Shown: piece after piece, positions 12,225 through 24,459 of the stretch
Position numbering within the stretch: position 1 is the first letter of the stretch
How the letters are laid out: every line of letters starts with the position of its first letter
Program-made: the position numbers and the translations under genes
Assembly: GCA_038098605.1 (NCBI GenBank)
Contig: JAZDUA010000171.1
Span: forward strand, 270,001 to 334,000
Origin: Gryllus longicercus
Taxonomy: Eukaryota; Arthropoda; Insecta; Orthoptera; Gryllidae
Length of the DNA: 64,000 nucleotides
Reading direction: 5' to 3'
The notes under the pieces: model-generated
The model's database searches: none
Told to the model about the DNA's origin: nothing
What the model saw: only the letters and a program-made list of their open reading frames with translations

Positions 12225-12774
12225 CGGCGGTGAGCTAGGCATCGGCAGACCGGGTGATCGCCCAGGACCCCGCAAGCCAAGGGGCCCCATGATGGAACTG
12301 ATGGGAAAAAAATAGTAAAAACTTGAAATAGAAATTAGAACTCGACAAAATCGATAAGGTAATTTTATAAGTCACTTTACAGTTATCTGATACTTCATAA
12401 AACTTTCAATTAATTGTTTACCTTAAGTATTTACTTATAGTACTTACTTTTAAGGTAGGATTCAATGAAATTATTTATATATTATTTCATGTATTTAACA
12501 AATGATTTTATTAAACACTATCTAAACACGATTTTTTTTACCGTTTTAAGCTCACTGTGGAAATTGTATTATTCAATTCACAAATATTTTTACTTAAAAT
12601 TATTATTTAAAATATATTTCGGAAAACTTTTTATAGTTTAAACGTAATAATTTTCGTTATTTTTTAAATAAAATAACTCAGTTTCTTGACACTAATTTCA
12701 CATTTTCAATTGGGGGGCGGGGGCGGGCAACGTTTCAGTATTGCCCCGGGCCGAAAATTGTCTAGCTCCGGAAC
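12225..12774. mobile_element. DNA-element-like insertion with 10-bp direct repeats
   Basis: The direct repeat TGGTCGCAGG is found at 12215-12224 and again at 12775-12784. Between them are GC-rich ends and an AT-rich centre. The ends show an imperfect inverted match: TGAGCTAGGCA on the left, and GGAGCTAGACA on the minus strand at the right. Blocks such as GATCGCCCAGGACCCC and GCCCCGGGCC resemble ends of hAT-like non-autonomous elements as I remember them. No transposase is present. Confidence 0.6.
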
Positions 12775-12784
12775 TGGTCGCAGG

Positions 12785-13698
12785 TGACTGCGACTATCAC
12801 TGGAACTATCACTGCTACTATCACTGGAAGTGCAAGCTTGAGAATAGGGAATCATAATTAGTTGTAAAGGTCTATGATGTTCTCATCAATAGAAACCTCT
12901 CACTCAGATACAGGTCCCTATCTTTCCCTCCCCGCCACAGATTGCTACGCAACCTAAAACCTTCATGCTACATTTAAACTCTATTAAGGAACTTTTGATA
13001 TTTCAGTTTATAATTCGGAAATAAAATTGTACATTAGAACAGAGGGTAGGAACTTCATTAGAACAGAGGGTAGGACCTTCCATTCCTCTTCTGGGTACCA
13101 GGATACTCATTCTAATCCTTATGTGGAGACAAGGAAGGATAAAAATAATCCAAAACAACTTTAAGGGCTCCGTGCCTCATTCAAACAATACCTATTTATC
13201 CCTTGCTTAATCATTACTATAAATACTCCGTTACATGTCAGTCACCTTACGTTCATAGTACAATTCAAGATCCAATCTGTGATGAAGAAATTAACACAAA
13301 TCTATTAAATTTTCTCTCCAGATTTTCCTACCAGCTCTCAACTTTGACCTATGTCCCTCCGAACCTCCGTAAGATCTTGCTTCATCAATATGCTCCCCAG
13401 CCCATTCACCCTGCCCCCCTCCCCATAAACACCTCGTACCTTCATCCAGCGCCTCTCGCCACCTCGGGTGTCGCTTTCGCCTCCCGCCACTCGCAATAAA
13501 CGCCAGTCGCGTGACACACAGGAAGCAATCGCTGGTGGAAGCCCCGCTCTCACACAGCTCACACGGCGACGATCGTCCACATCACTAATTCTTCTCAGCG
13601 AGGGAAAGCCACCCCTGGATGTACTCTGCGCAAGTTTCCTTGGGCCTCAGAATGCTATGCCGTCTTTTATTAGTAATCGTAAGTGTTATCAACTAGTG
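12785..13698. other. mixed stretch with two small tandem repeats
   Basis: At about 12793-12832 ACTATCACTG is iterated three times at a 15-bp spacing. At 13034-13081 a 24-bp unit starting TTAGAACAGAGGGTAGGA occurs twice. A C-rich patch lies at 13390-13500. No gene is supported. Confidence 0.5.
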
Positions 13699-14129
13699 CC
13701 AATATTATTTTGATAATACTCGCGCAACTTTTCTTGAACGATGACCTTGCTTCCCCCTCTCTGGCACAATAAACACTTGAGGGCAAAAGCTCGCAGCGAG
13801 CACTGATGACAACAATCCAAACACATCTTCACTGGCGTGAAATAGAAACAATTTTCTTTTGAAGACGAGAACTTCTATCCGTTATTTTCTCCAAAAATCT
13901 AAAGAAATCACCAAAGCAGATAAAGATCTATCACAGGAGATACCTCGAACTCCTGATAAAGTTAGATAGCAAATTATTGAGAATGCTGTGAAGGCATGAC
14001 TGATTCTCCAGAGATTGGCATTGCTTCATTAAATCTGGTGGTCGATTTCATAACTAATACCCCCACTCTACCCACATTTCTGCAATCCATCGTTCAAGAA
14101 AAGTTGTGCGAGTAATAACAAAATATTCC
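13699..14129. mobile_element. inverted-repeat element, about 430 bp
   Basis: ACTCGCGCAACTTTTCTTGA at 13718-13737 is matched in inverted orientation at about 14094-14113 with one change. The match extends both ways to give arms of roughly 40 bp. This fits a short non-autonomous DNA transposon. No clear target duplication was found. Confidence 0.5.
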
Positions 14130-15613
14130 CACATCCACGAAATAAAACAAGTTTCGTCAGTTTGTCATTAAATTACAATTCATGAACTTAATTCTATAAA
14201 TTTAACAAAGTATCAGCAGAAAAATCTTTTATCATGCCGTGTGAACTCTGTGCCCTTGGCGGCACCACCGTTTGCTTTCGGACGATAAAAACAAAACTGA
14301 CCCCCGTCCAGTGGAATAAACGTTTTTCCTCGAATTATGTCAAGGGTTCTGCTCTAGAACCTGACATTCGCAATAAAACCGACTGCAGGTAAATTCTTAA
14401 TGGCGTGTGCGGCCGCCACCACTTACATCCAAGGCAGCGGCGCCGAAAATAACGGTCAGGTGACAGTCAAACTGCAACCCCCAACGCGGCAAAGAAACGT
14501 CCCTAGCCTTTTCTTAAATGAGCAATGGTCACGTGATTGTAACTGCGGGCGTTCCGAGTCGAAGTGGGGATGATTGGATGTAATTGACCGTTATGATGGA
14601 GACTATTTACATCTGCACCATTCCCAAACTGTCGTGTCAAACCTCGACATCCATCTTACGTTTGGGACAGTTACCTGAGTAAAGTAGGTGATTCAAAGCG
14701 CAGCAAAAGGATTTTCTCAACAAAAATATCAAAGGTAATGATAATGCTAATAATAAAGAAAATTGCAGGGGGTATTTTTTTTATTATTTGACCCATGTTG
14801 TAAATATCTTAGTTTTTAATTATAAAAAAATTGGACGATTTCTTGTGTAAATAAGCGAAAGAAAAAGTAAAAATATCTAACAAAGTACAGGATACGCCTT
14901 ATTATTATTTATTATTATTACTAATATTTGTTATTAATAATAATACTTTTATATTATGTTGTTTATTATTATCATTAATAATTATTAATTACGTACAATA
15001 TTCATTAGCCAGTAAGATACACCCCATATTAGAAAACCATTTGAATTGTAATGTCATTAACTAATTTTCTTTAGGAAAGCCAAATACTACAGCTATTCCT
15101 TAACTCAAGCGAACATTTCTTGCGTGGCACTGTACGAAATAAATTTTTGTTTAACCAATCTTCCTGTCTACCGTAACTACCTTGTAGCCAAAAATTAACA
15201 GCCTTGTAAAGCCGTCTCGTACGAGAACACAGTCGAGTAGAGGTTCCAGTTATGCTTTCCCTACGTACTTCAACTCGAAGCAGGTGGCAGAGTAAAACAC
15301 TATTCTCCCACCGCAGCTACACGCAGCATGTTGACCGACGCTTCCCCGCCGATCTACCAAATCACATGTTCGGCAACAACATCGCGCTCGTCTAGGACGA
15401 GGCCGGTTCCAGGCAGCCCCTCCTCGGACACGGCCGTGTTGCAATAAGTCACGCCTCACTGGGCGACGCGTCGGGCCACGCGGCAAAAACTCCGGCAAAA
15501 GTACGCTCCGGTCCGATGCACGTGACGCACTTGGTGGAGCACGTGTGACCGTAGGCCATGTCAGACAATCGAAAGTCCACTGATCTTGGGAATGTCAGTG
15601 GAATATTTTCTTG
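14130..15613. other. mostly AT-rich stretch
   Basis: Contains a degenerate ATT/AAT-rich patch at about 14895-15000 and a GC-richer patch at 15230-15560. No gene or known family recognised. Confidence 0.4.
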
Positions 15614-15826
15614 TTTTTTTTTGGTTACATCAACATCTAGGTCATTAACGACCACTATTGGATTGAACGTTATGGTGACTGTGAAAATGACATGATATGG
15701 GGATAATAGGGGTGAAAGGACGATCAAAATGCAACCACGTCCGAGGTAGGACTGGAACCCGCGATCCTCAATCCTCCGAAATCGCTACGGCACAACTGCC
15801 TTAACGATTTCACCCATCCGGACAAC
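15614..15826 (-). mobile_element. tRNA-derived SINE, minus strand
   Basis: Read on the minus strand, it starts with a tRNA-like head (15739-15823, 85 nt). The ends GTCCGGA and CTCGGAC pair over six positions, an A-box-like TGGGTGAAATCGTTAAGGC follows, and the B box is GCGGGTTCCAGTCC. The length and A box resemble class II (Ser/Leu-type) tRNAs, but the anticodon and T stems do not close, so it is not a working tRNA. A body follows, ending TAGATGTTGATGTAACC and then A9 at 15614-15622. This head-body-tail order is the classic SINE layout. Target duplications are not clear. Confidence 0.75.
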
Positions 15827-16284
15827 TCAGTATGATATTAAAAATTGAATCTACTATTTCTTTCATTCTTCTATTTTTCCAATATATACTGTGTTCGGTA
15901 CCTCAGGACTCCTTCAATTCTAACTCTATTGTTTTATATGCTCACGTAGATTCGATATAATATCGTGTTTGTACTGTGTAGGAAAATTTTCTTCAGTGCT
16001 GTCAAACGCTTCAGGTTATTGTTCTATTTCAGAATCTCCTCCTCAGTCTATCACTGTCCTGAAACCTTAATAAATGTGAAAACTCAACAAATCGATTTCT
16101 CAATTTCCTTCCTCCTACCTCGCATTTCTGTTCTTCTCCTTCATCTTTAATTTACATGCGATGCTCAGTTTTTAGTAAAACGTAGGGCCGAGTACTCAAA
16201 TATATTTTCCTTTCCTTCTCTAATTCGGTAAATGGCAATTTTTAGTGTTTCCTGGGCAATTAAAATCAAATTCTAAGGACAAAC
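15827..16284. other. AT-rich stretch, nothing recognised
   Basis: No supported gene or repeat. Confidence 0.4.
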
Positions 16285-16335
16285 TCTAAGCTCCTGACCG
16301 GTCTCCCGACATGTGTGGTAATGTAGGGCATGAAA

Positions 16336-16336
<1 letters not shown>

Positions 16337-16375
<39 letters not shown>
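16337..16375 (+). repeat. (TG)n microsatellite
   Basis: Pure TG run inside the S2 SINE copy. Related copies have CA-rich sequence at the same place, so it grew from the element's own tail. Confidence 0.95.
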
Positions 16376-16377
<2 letters not shown>

Positions 16378-16553
16378 GGGTTGAACATAGCACAAGGAAG
16401 GGAAAGATCGCGGTCCGTGGCCCGTTTGTTAGGGCACTGCTCTGTCATTCGCCTGGCGTTAATCGGAGATACCACGAAAAGCCATAGGCCTACATCCGAC
16501 CGCCAGATTTTCCCTCTAGTCAGCGGCTGAATGCGACCCACTTTTGTATACTA

Positions 16554-16721
16554 GATTTGTCTAACCGTGCACTTGACGTAAACCAATTGTTCACGGTTTC
16601 ATCTAATCCGTAGCTTGAACGTCCCTATAGTGACTTAACGATATCTACATATAAGCTCCCGATTGGATGAAACCGCAACAGCTGATTTACTCGTACATCA
16701 AGTGCAGGACTAAATAAGTCT
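16554..16721. mobile_element. P-family MITE nested in S2 SINE
   Basis: A 168-bp element flanked by TA at both ends. Its termini are inverted (GCACTTGACGTAAA on the left; TTTACTCGTACATCAAGTGC on the right). Its right inner part has CTCCCGATTGGATGAAACCG, the reverse of the P core TTTCATCCAATCGGGAG. It splits an otherwise continuous S2 SINE, so it inserted later than the SINE. A TA target fits Tc1/mariner-type transposition. Confidence 0.75.
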
Positions 16722-16799
16722 TAGTGCTGAATACCCTGCCACGGAACGAACTTGAACCCTAGGACTTCCCGATGAGAGGCCCTGCAGTAACATCAGTTT

Positions 16800-16893
16800 A
16801 TTGATGTTCGAGATTTAGAGAAATGTGAATAAATGAAGTTCGAGATATTGAGAAACGCGTGATATTGCGGTTCGAGATATTTATTATTTGGGG

Positions 16894-16933
<40 letters not shown>

Positions 16934-17215
16934 CTCTAGATCGAGGAATTCGTGTTATTGAGATTCGAAATACCAAGCAATTCATGTTATTGAGATGAGA
17001 AATAGAAAGACGTTCGTGCTATTGAGATAGGAAATTTCGAAAAATTCGGGCTATTGAGATTGGAAATATCGAAAAATTCACGCTATTTAGAATCGAAATA
17101 TGGGAAAAAAATTGTTCTATTGATGTTCGAAATATCGAGAAATGCGTGCTCCTGAGAATTGAATCATCTAGAGATACGCGCTAGAGAGCTTGGAAATACG
17201 GAGAAATCGGAGGCA
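16800..17215 (+). repeat. degenerate 32-bp minisatellite
   Basis: About a dozen diverged units of roughly 32 bp, best seen from 16950 to 17150, with the pattern ATTGAGATT-GAAATATCGA-AAATTCG-GCT. A GT microsatellite (16898-16929) interrupts it. It runs directly into a GC island. Confidence 0.8.
16898..16929 (+). repeat. (GT)n microsatellite
   Basis: Pure GT run inside the degenerate 32-bp array. Confidence 0.95.
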
Positions 17216-17575
17216 GTACCTGTGGGCGCCGCCACCTGCCTTGGACTGTACGCCCCGCAGCAGCGGCGGTAGCGCGCGGGCCGCGCGCCGGCCGCCTCCC
17301 CGACCAACCCGGCAGGCGGCACTTGTCGCGGCTAACAGGACATCGGGGCAGGCGGGGCCGCCCCGCCGCGCGGGACGGGGCGGGGCGGGGGCGGGGGAGG
17401 GGGAGGGGGGACGAGAGGCTGCGGCGCGGGTCTCCGGCCGCCGCCGCCGCCGCCGCCGCCGGCAGCGGTCCAGGAAACGGCGCCGCTGCCCTGTGGGTCA
17501 AGGCCCCGCGGCTCGGCCCGCGCGCTGCAGCAACATCCAGCGCTCCTCCGATCCAGAGGCGCTTCCAAACCCATT
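17216..17575. other. GC/CpG island with GC boxes
   Basis: Very CpG-rich, with a GGGGCGGGGCGGGGGCGGGG block near 17375-17400 that offers several GC boxes and G-runs able to form G-quadruplexes, followed by a CCGCCGCCGCC run. It is enclosed by tandem arrays on both sides. Confidence 0.55.
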
Positions 17576-17636
17576 TCACACAGCCGGGAAAAATGTGTTC
17601 TATTACCTCCCCGCTGGTTTTCAAACTGTGGTTTTG

Positions 17637-17766
17637 CGATGGTAAAGAGAAACAGTGATGTTCGATGGTAAAGAGAAACCGTGATTTTCGATGGTAAAGA
17701 GAAACCGTGAATTTCGATGGTAAAGAGAAACCGTAAATTTCGATGGTAAAAAGAAATCCTGATTTT
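17637..17766 (+). repeat. 26-bp minisatellite, five copies
   Basis: Five units starting CGATGGTAAAGAGAAACCGT, at 17637, 17663, 17689, 17715 and 17741. The outer units carry most of the changes. Confidence 0.95.
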
Positions 17767-20700
17767 CAGATTTTCGAGTCAGGACTCACTTCAAAAGCAG
17801 TTTTAATGTTTAAATAGTGATTATTCGTGTTATTAAAGTTCTATGAAATTTACATAACAGAAAACTATCACGTGTCTTCTGAACTGAAATTATGTAGATT
17901 CAGAATTTTGATTCCCCTCTCATTCTGAGTTACTCTTCTTATGTCAGAAGTGACTGCCTAGTACTGGGACTAAGTTTTTAGTTCATTATATTCCAGAATT
18001 TGAACATTAATGAAACTCTCATAAAATAGGTTTTCTGTTTGCTCTATTTTACTCTTTTTATAAATGCACAACCTGCAACTAACACACCCTGTTAAATTAC
18101 ATCAGAGGATTGCATTTGAACTAGGATCTGGTAAAATTTTAAAAATATTTACTTCATATATGAATAGTTACTTTCAATAATACATTTCGTCCTACATTCT
18201 TCAGTTATGAAATCCAAGGCCCAATATGAAGTACGAAACCCCTTCAGTCTTATATCCAAAGAACGTGGTGCTTGCATATCCTGTGTTCCCATCCTGGTAA
18301 TTCGCAGGTTTTAACAGAAACGCTATTTCGTACAAACAAAATTTCTTTGTGATGTACTTTCACAAAGTTTTGCAAACATATGCAGTGTTGAAGTATAAGT
18401 GTATAAAGTGTATAGAAGTATTTCAAATGACGGGAAGTAGACTGACAAGAGGAAACAAAATCATCGTCTCAATTAATATTCTTGATAAAATTAGTAGAGT
18501 AAATAGTAAAGGCACACTTTAGTACTACAGAGTACACTAACTGTACTACTCATAGTACAGTTAGAATTTAACCAACCCTGTCAAGACATACCAATCTAAG
18601 AAAAATATAGTGTAAATTTCACGTAATCTGATCATGTATAAAACCATTAAAATTTTTGCAGTATTTATCTAACTTTTTAAAACATTCAACTGCATAAAAC
18701 TGATTCTTACATAAGCTCTGGTAAGGAAGCATGCTTAATATTTAAAGTACCTACTGTGTTTACATGTTTCATAATGAAAGTTCTGAGAAACGCCATTAAA
18801 ACAAATGTGTTCCCTTGAGGCTTGCAGTTCCGAGGAATAACGAGATGTTTTATAATTCAACAGAGAAGATTCAAAAGTTAAAAATAGTCCCCTTTAATTA
18901 AGGAATTACAAAGCGTATCATTACAATGCACGTAATACATTACGTTACTGCGGCCTCTTGTTTTAAGTAGAACTTGTGGACCACAAGAATACTGATGTAA
19001 AATGTTGCTTCTACGTTTCTATGTTTAAGGTAATAGTTTAGAGCTCTTGAAATAGACAATATAACTGAATCTTGTGTCTTCTTAACACCGAATAGTATGC
19101 GTGTGATTGTGTCGAGAGGTAGCCTAATTCAGCAAGAAAATAAGTTTTTCGCAATGACAACAAGAAACTACACTATTTCCTGGAAATTTCAGAGCATTTT
19201 CCACCAAAATGAAGACCTCGTATTACAAAATGAATCATGGAATATTCACCCACCTAACACTGCATGCGTTTCGTACTCCCGTACGTACTGCATGTCGTCA
19301 GTGCAAATTTATCTTATTTTTCACTCGATCTCAAACTCTCTTTGCATCTAAATAACTTTCTTCACATTCCTGTGGTGCATGCAGGTTATTGTGTCCCCGA
19401 TTCACTCCTCTGTGTATCTTCAGCACTTAGGTAAACTCTCCAATGTTCTCACTTATTCTCGCCTTGTTAAAGACAGACACATCTAGCGGAACGAATTTTG
19501 CACATCACTTGTTTAATAGTATCCCTATTAAATAAAGTGTAACAAACGTACACGCCGTTGCCAATCCAAACAGAAAGAACTGTAAAGATAATTTCCATAT
19601 CGTAGAAGACTGATTCAGTAGATATTTAAAACATGGCTAATAAATAGACTCAATCTTTGATTTCAGTCAGTAATCATCAATCACAAGAATAAAGATAAAG
19701 AAATAAATCAATTGGATTCTGACTTAAATATTTTGTCTTATATGCCTTTTAAAATTAAAGAGTACCTTTTAATTTTGTTTAACCCCTTATTAAAACCCTT
19801 GATATTTAAAATTGAAGTGTACCTTTTAAAATGTTAACGTAACTCTATAGTTTACTCATATTCATAACGATAACATGACGCTTTGTTCTTCGATCATCAC
19901 AATTTGTTCTTTGCTTCAAAACTTATGGGACGGGAAGAAACTCACGAAGTCGGTAGTGAAATCCACTGCCCACCTTCCATCGTTGTACTGGGACACAAAT
20001 TAAAAAGTAATGTGAAATATGAAATGTGCCCTCTGATACTTTTTAAAAAATACTTCGGAAGAGAACACTTTTCTAATGTAGTTTTAATGGCAGGTTGGAA
20101 CTTTCCATTCCTAAACACGTTTTAATGTTTCAGAGAAAGTGTTAGGATAACTAGGTCTTAACTAAAGCATAAATGCTTTAGCTTTATGCAGGAATCTAAA
20201 CAGGGATGCTCCGAGCCAAGAATTAGAGCCATTAGTATCCCTTCTCAAAGATCCCATGAGGCAGATGAAGGCAGCAAAAATAAGACAATGAACTCATTGT
20301 CCTCTCAATTATCTAGGGCAATATCGTTCATAACGTACGTTTACGAACTAAGTGAAGAAGAAATGGAGAATTATTTCAGTTTTTTAGAGTCCTTTCAAGT
20401 GACCTCAACAAGCGGGAAACACTTTCAGGATTAACGCTAATTTTACGAAATCTTCTGAAAAATCTGGAAGATAGAGGACGAAAAAGGGGTGCATTAGTTC
20501 CGGCAAACTTAAAAAAAATGTTTTTTAAAGTTTCAATAAATCAAGAATCACTTGTTTTTTACAAAGTCTAATGTTTTTCTCGTAAGTAACAGTTTCAATT
20601 ACGGGACGAAAGAATTAGACAAAGTGTCTACGCAGTGTTCAATACTTTTGTGTAGGAGGTGACGATTCAAAGAACTAACCTTCGTGTCCAAAAATGCTGT

Positions 20701-21685
20701 CGATGAAAAAATTTAAGATCACTCAGTGTCTTCACTGCGAAGGTGAAGGAAAGGATTTCTTGGAACTTCACTGGGAAGGAAAAGATTTATCGACTAGTGG
20801 TCTGCAGCAAAACCATACAAAATGGTTTTCCAACAAGTAAAATTCACTTTGTTTAAGAACAACAAATAAATTACTGCAAGAAATTAAATATTGTAACAAG
20901 AACAGGCTTCACGAATACAATAATATAGTCTAGAATATATATTACATTACGAAGATTACATTTCTTAACATACCAGAATATCAAGAAAGTTCGTATTCCA
21001 TAAAGAAACACGTGAATAGCAAATATAGTGTAGTGACGAGCGGCGTCTTCCTCGGAACCTTGATGTCGCATGACACCAGCTGAGTCTTAAGCAGTGTACA
21101 ATGAGTATATGAGGATTCACAAGGCACGTACAGTATGATAATCGGTGGAATAACAATAAAATATTCGAATTTTTCTGTCAACATCAAAACTGCTTTGGAT
21201 TATTCTTCGAGGTCCTGGTTTCCTATCTAAGGAAACCACAGACATATCTCACATGGCCGAAGGTTGCATAGTTTTCTTTCAATTTCTGCGCGCTTTGAAA
21301 AGTAACAATATAAATTTAATTGCTTAGAAATATGATGTATGGGAGGATGGGAGAGGAAATAAGGCTGATTGAGCGAAGCATTTTCATATTTTTAGTGTAA
21401 CTACTTTTCCATCATTATCGCTTCTATTGCGCAAGAAACTAAATATTCCATTTCTTCAATTTGAATGAATATAATATTTACTTGCGAGAGGCGTATCGTA
21501 CCAAGTCCAGTTGACTGTTGTGTCGGCTCTATCACAAAATAGATAAAAAGCATATCTCCTACCGTTCCATTACTAAAATTCATACGATAGTATTTTAATG
21601 CTTCCAACAATAGGCTGGAATCAATTCGGAGCTTTTATTTGTAAGCTCGTGTTGATCCAGCAGAGCCACAGCGAGTCTACCTAAT
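17767..21685. other. long AT-rich non-coding stretch
   Basis: Nearly 4 kb without arrays or GC islands. Small items are a perfect hairpin at 18537-18564, a 9-bp-arm hairpin at 20162-20181, and a weak local duplication at 19742-19830. The open frame at 20186-20434 (82 codons) has no motif I recognise, and nothing around it resembles a gene. Confidence 0.4.
18537..18564. repeat. perfect 12-bp-arm hairpin
   Basis: CTAACTGTACTA and TAGTACAGTTAG are exact reverse complements separated by CTCA. Confidence 0.7.
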
Positions 21686-22135
21686 GGGCGATTCCGTCGG
21701 GATGAGTTGATGCCCCCCGGCAGGCGGGTGACGCCGAGGGGCGTGCCGCCGTCGCGAGTGGGCGTGCCCCACAGCGCTGCGGCGCCGGGTTCGCGCTCAA
21801 GGACGCGCGGCGGCGCCGGCGGTCGGCGCCAGACGGCACGCTCGCTCGCTTGCTCGCCCGCCCGCCCACGACACCGACCCCAACGCCTTCCCTCTTCACG
21901 ACTCCACACCCACAACCATTCACGACACGTGACCCAACTACTGGGGACCCCACACCACAACACCCCTCCACTCCAGACCCCACAGCCCCATCTGCTCCGC
22001 GGGCGGAACCCTGTGGGACTCCGCAAACGCCCTCCGCCTACAAGCGGAGAAAGTCGCGGAAGGACAAGGCAGGGCATCGCGAGGTGGGTTACCGGTTTTC
22101 GCACTTGAAGGGAACAACCAGACAATTCCCCAAAA
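21686..22135. other. GC/CpG island
   Basis: CpG-dense at 21690-21850, then C-rich with few G (ACCCCACACC-type blocks) to about 22000. Frames on both strands stay open through lack of stops. Confidence 0.5.
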
Positions 22136-22262
22136 AATGAGATTCTGGAAGAGTTTCCTTCACCAGGCTGGCGACATAAATAAAGTGGACGGCCGACATC
22201 GCAATACGCTGGAGATGTAGGGACGAACCCCGGCTTGGGCAGGGCTGCTCTCACACTGCAAC
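22136..22262 (-). other. possible SINE fragment
   Basis: On the minus strand GGGGTTCGTCCC near 22210 resembles a tRNA B box. No A box or tail is visible, so this is only a suggestion. Confidence 0.2.
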
Positions 22263-24458
22263 TGATTTCAAACAATTTAATTTAATTGAGATAATCATTC
22301 TACGAGTTTTCTGGAAAGTTCGTGATTACTATACACATCTCTGGTCCCGATTCTTGGCAGGTTACGACAGAGTGGTAATGAAAAAACGACAAATATCATA
22401 TACTCGAATTATTGTAATACACCTTACATCCACATCATTAAAATCGGGTAAAATATGATGAGGCACCGACACAATCCAGGGGAGCATTGGCCCTTTTATG
22501 CAACTTATTGGTAGTTGCTTGGTTTGAGATGTTTTTGTATAGCCCATAGCTGTTCACGTGGGCGGCTCTCTTGGCATGACCTCGCCCTGCACTTATCTCC
22601 GAGCCACCAATCATAGGAGGAGAGGAGCAGCATTCGGGCGAGATAGGTTCTAGTCTAGAGACGACTAGCACGCAGGCCACTGCACGGGCCACCGCGGGCA
22701 GCCTGGTTTCAGTTCTTAAATATGAACAGTTCTGGCATAAACGGATGACATTTTGAATGTATACAGATAAACAACAGTTGAAATCAGTGCCACACATTTT
22801 GAGGACAATTCCAATATTTCGAAAACAATTGATTTGGACATTATAATTGCTCATCGAAAACCTTTTTCCTCCGCATTTTTAAACGTTTACCTCGTGTAAA
22901 TGTGTGGCAGTCAACTTACAACTGAGTTGGAGTTAACATCACTGTATAAATTAAGGAGCATGAAATTGGAAGTAGATCATTCAGATTCGGCAGTTTTTTA
23001 AACATCCTAGAAAAAATTGAAGAGCTGCAAAATGATAACGTGATGGTTGGTTTTTGCTGATCTCCGAATCTCTTTACATTGAAGAGGCACGAATTCGCCA
23101 GACCACGTGTTTCTGTGTTTGTTTGGAAGTTGTCTCGCAGGTTGTATGAATACTGTAGATGACTTTATCTTCCTCACGTTTCTTTCCCGGATGCTGACAT
23201 TGGATATCTTCAGCGTCATTAAAGAACATCGCTAACGGTTCTCCAGTTACAACTACAAACCGATTCATCTGGTGAGGTGAAGGCGTCTGTTGAATTTATG
23301 ATTATGTCTGTAATCGAGATATTCGCAAATATATACAAAATGTATTTAATGCAGAGATACAAGCTTAAATACCAGAACAGGCATACAACAGAAATGAATA
23401 TATTAAAATAAGAAAAGTGAATTTAAAAAAATAGAATTAGAGCTAGGTCATCAAAATTCATGATTTGGTTACTGCTGTAAGTGCACAGGCAGGGAAGTAG
23501 AAACTTTAAAGCTCACATGCTATTGTGTATTCAGCTGCATGTATAAATACTTTCTTTGGGAAAAAAGTGTGACCGTTTGAAGTTCTGAAGAATGTAATTA
23601 CGTCAATAAGGTTGTAAAAGAAATGTTGAAATACACATTTTCAGTCCACCGCACGTTTGTGGTTACTTATACAGGCACACTGGATGACAGAATTTGCTTT
23701 ATACAGCTATTGACAATTACATCCCGATTAAAGGGTTTGTTTTTAATTCGCCGACAAAATGAAAGCTATTGAAAAGATGTAGATTGATTTTGAGGTCCTG
23801 TACCTATAATTACCTATCATTAACCTCACCCTTTCATTGAATATTTTTCATAGTTTAAAACTAAAAAGATACTGAAATTTTTTTTAACGTATTCACGCAT
23901 TTTTATTAACATTTTGAGCAGCACAGAGCGTACATAATGCAAGTCAATGACCTCCACTTCGATCAGAATTTTCATCGTCGATCATTTTTGTCGTGAAAGC
24001 AAATTATGAGACGAAATTCTTCATAATATGTCAATCCATACGAAAAATTACGTCTAAAAATTGAAGAAATGTAATTTTAAAGAACTTAAATTTAAGTGTA
24101 GGCGTTCATTTTGCGACCAAAGACAACTCTATGTTATTGTAAACTTTACGAACTATTCACTAGCAAACATTCACTGTTTTTTAAACATATTCTTCACTTA
24201 ACCACAAATTGACATTTTAGATATGTCACTTTTCTTGTACACCACAGATATGTTAATAAATCTACGAAGGTTTTGGTCTACACAGAATATTAGATTCATG
24301 CCATTGAAAGTTCGTATATTTCTTTCGAACAGGAATATCAAGTAGAAAAAAAATCATTGTGAACCTAAGCATGTCTGCCTCTCCACTAAACGAAATTTGT
24401 TTTCGCCGTAAAAATGACTAATACCTACAGCAGAGGAAATACGTATTAGCTCGACAAG
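22263..24458. other. AT-rich stretch, nothing recognised
   Basis: A GC-richer patch at about 22550-22700 holds no coding motif. No array or element recognised. Confidence 0.4.
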
Positions 24459-24459
24459 C

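Larger units (their letters stand above)
16285..16797 (-). mobile_element. S2 SINE copy interrupted by a P element
   Basis: Aligns by eye with the copies at 41.1, 52.6 and 53.1 kb. Shared blocks are GATCGCGGTCCGTGGCCCG, CATTCGCCTGG, the CAGCGGCTGAATG region and a right-hand end with CCTAGGACTTCC. The tRNA-like head is at the right end, so transcription would run on the minus strand. A TG microsatellite sits in its 3' region (16337-16375). The homology breaks at 16553 and resumes at about 16722, because a P-family element lies between. Confidence 0.75.

Noticed and set aside
15739..15823. Possible class II tRNA gene (minus strand)
   Set aside because: Acceptor pairing is good, but the anticodon and T stems fail and a SINE body with A tail follows.
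20186..20434. 82-codon frame of ordinary composition
   Set aside because: Length is within chance expectation for this window and no family is recognised.
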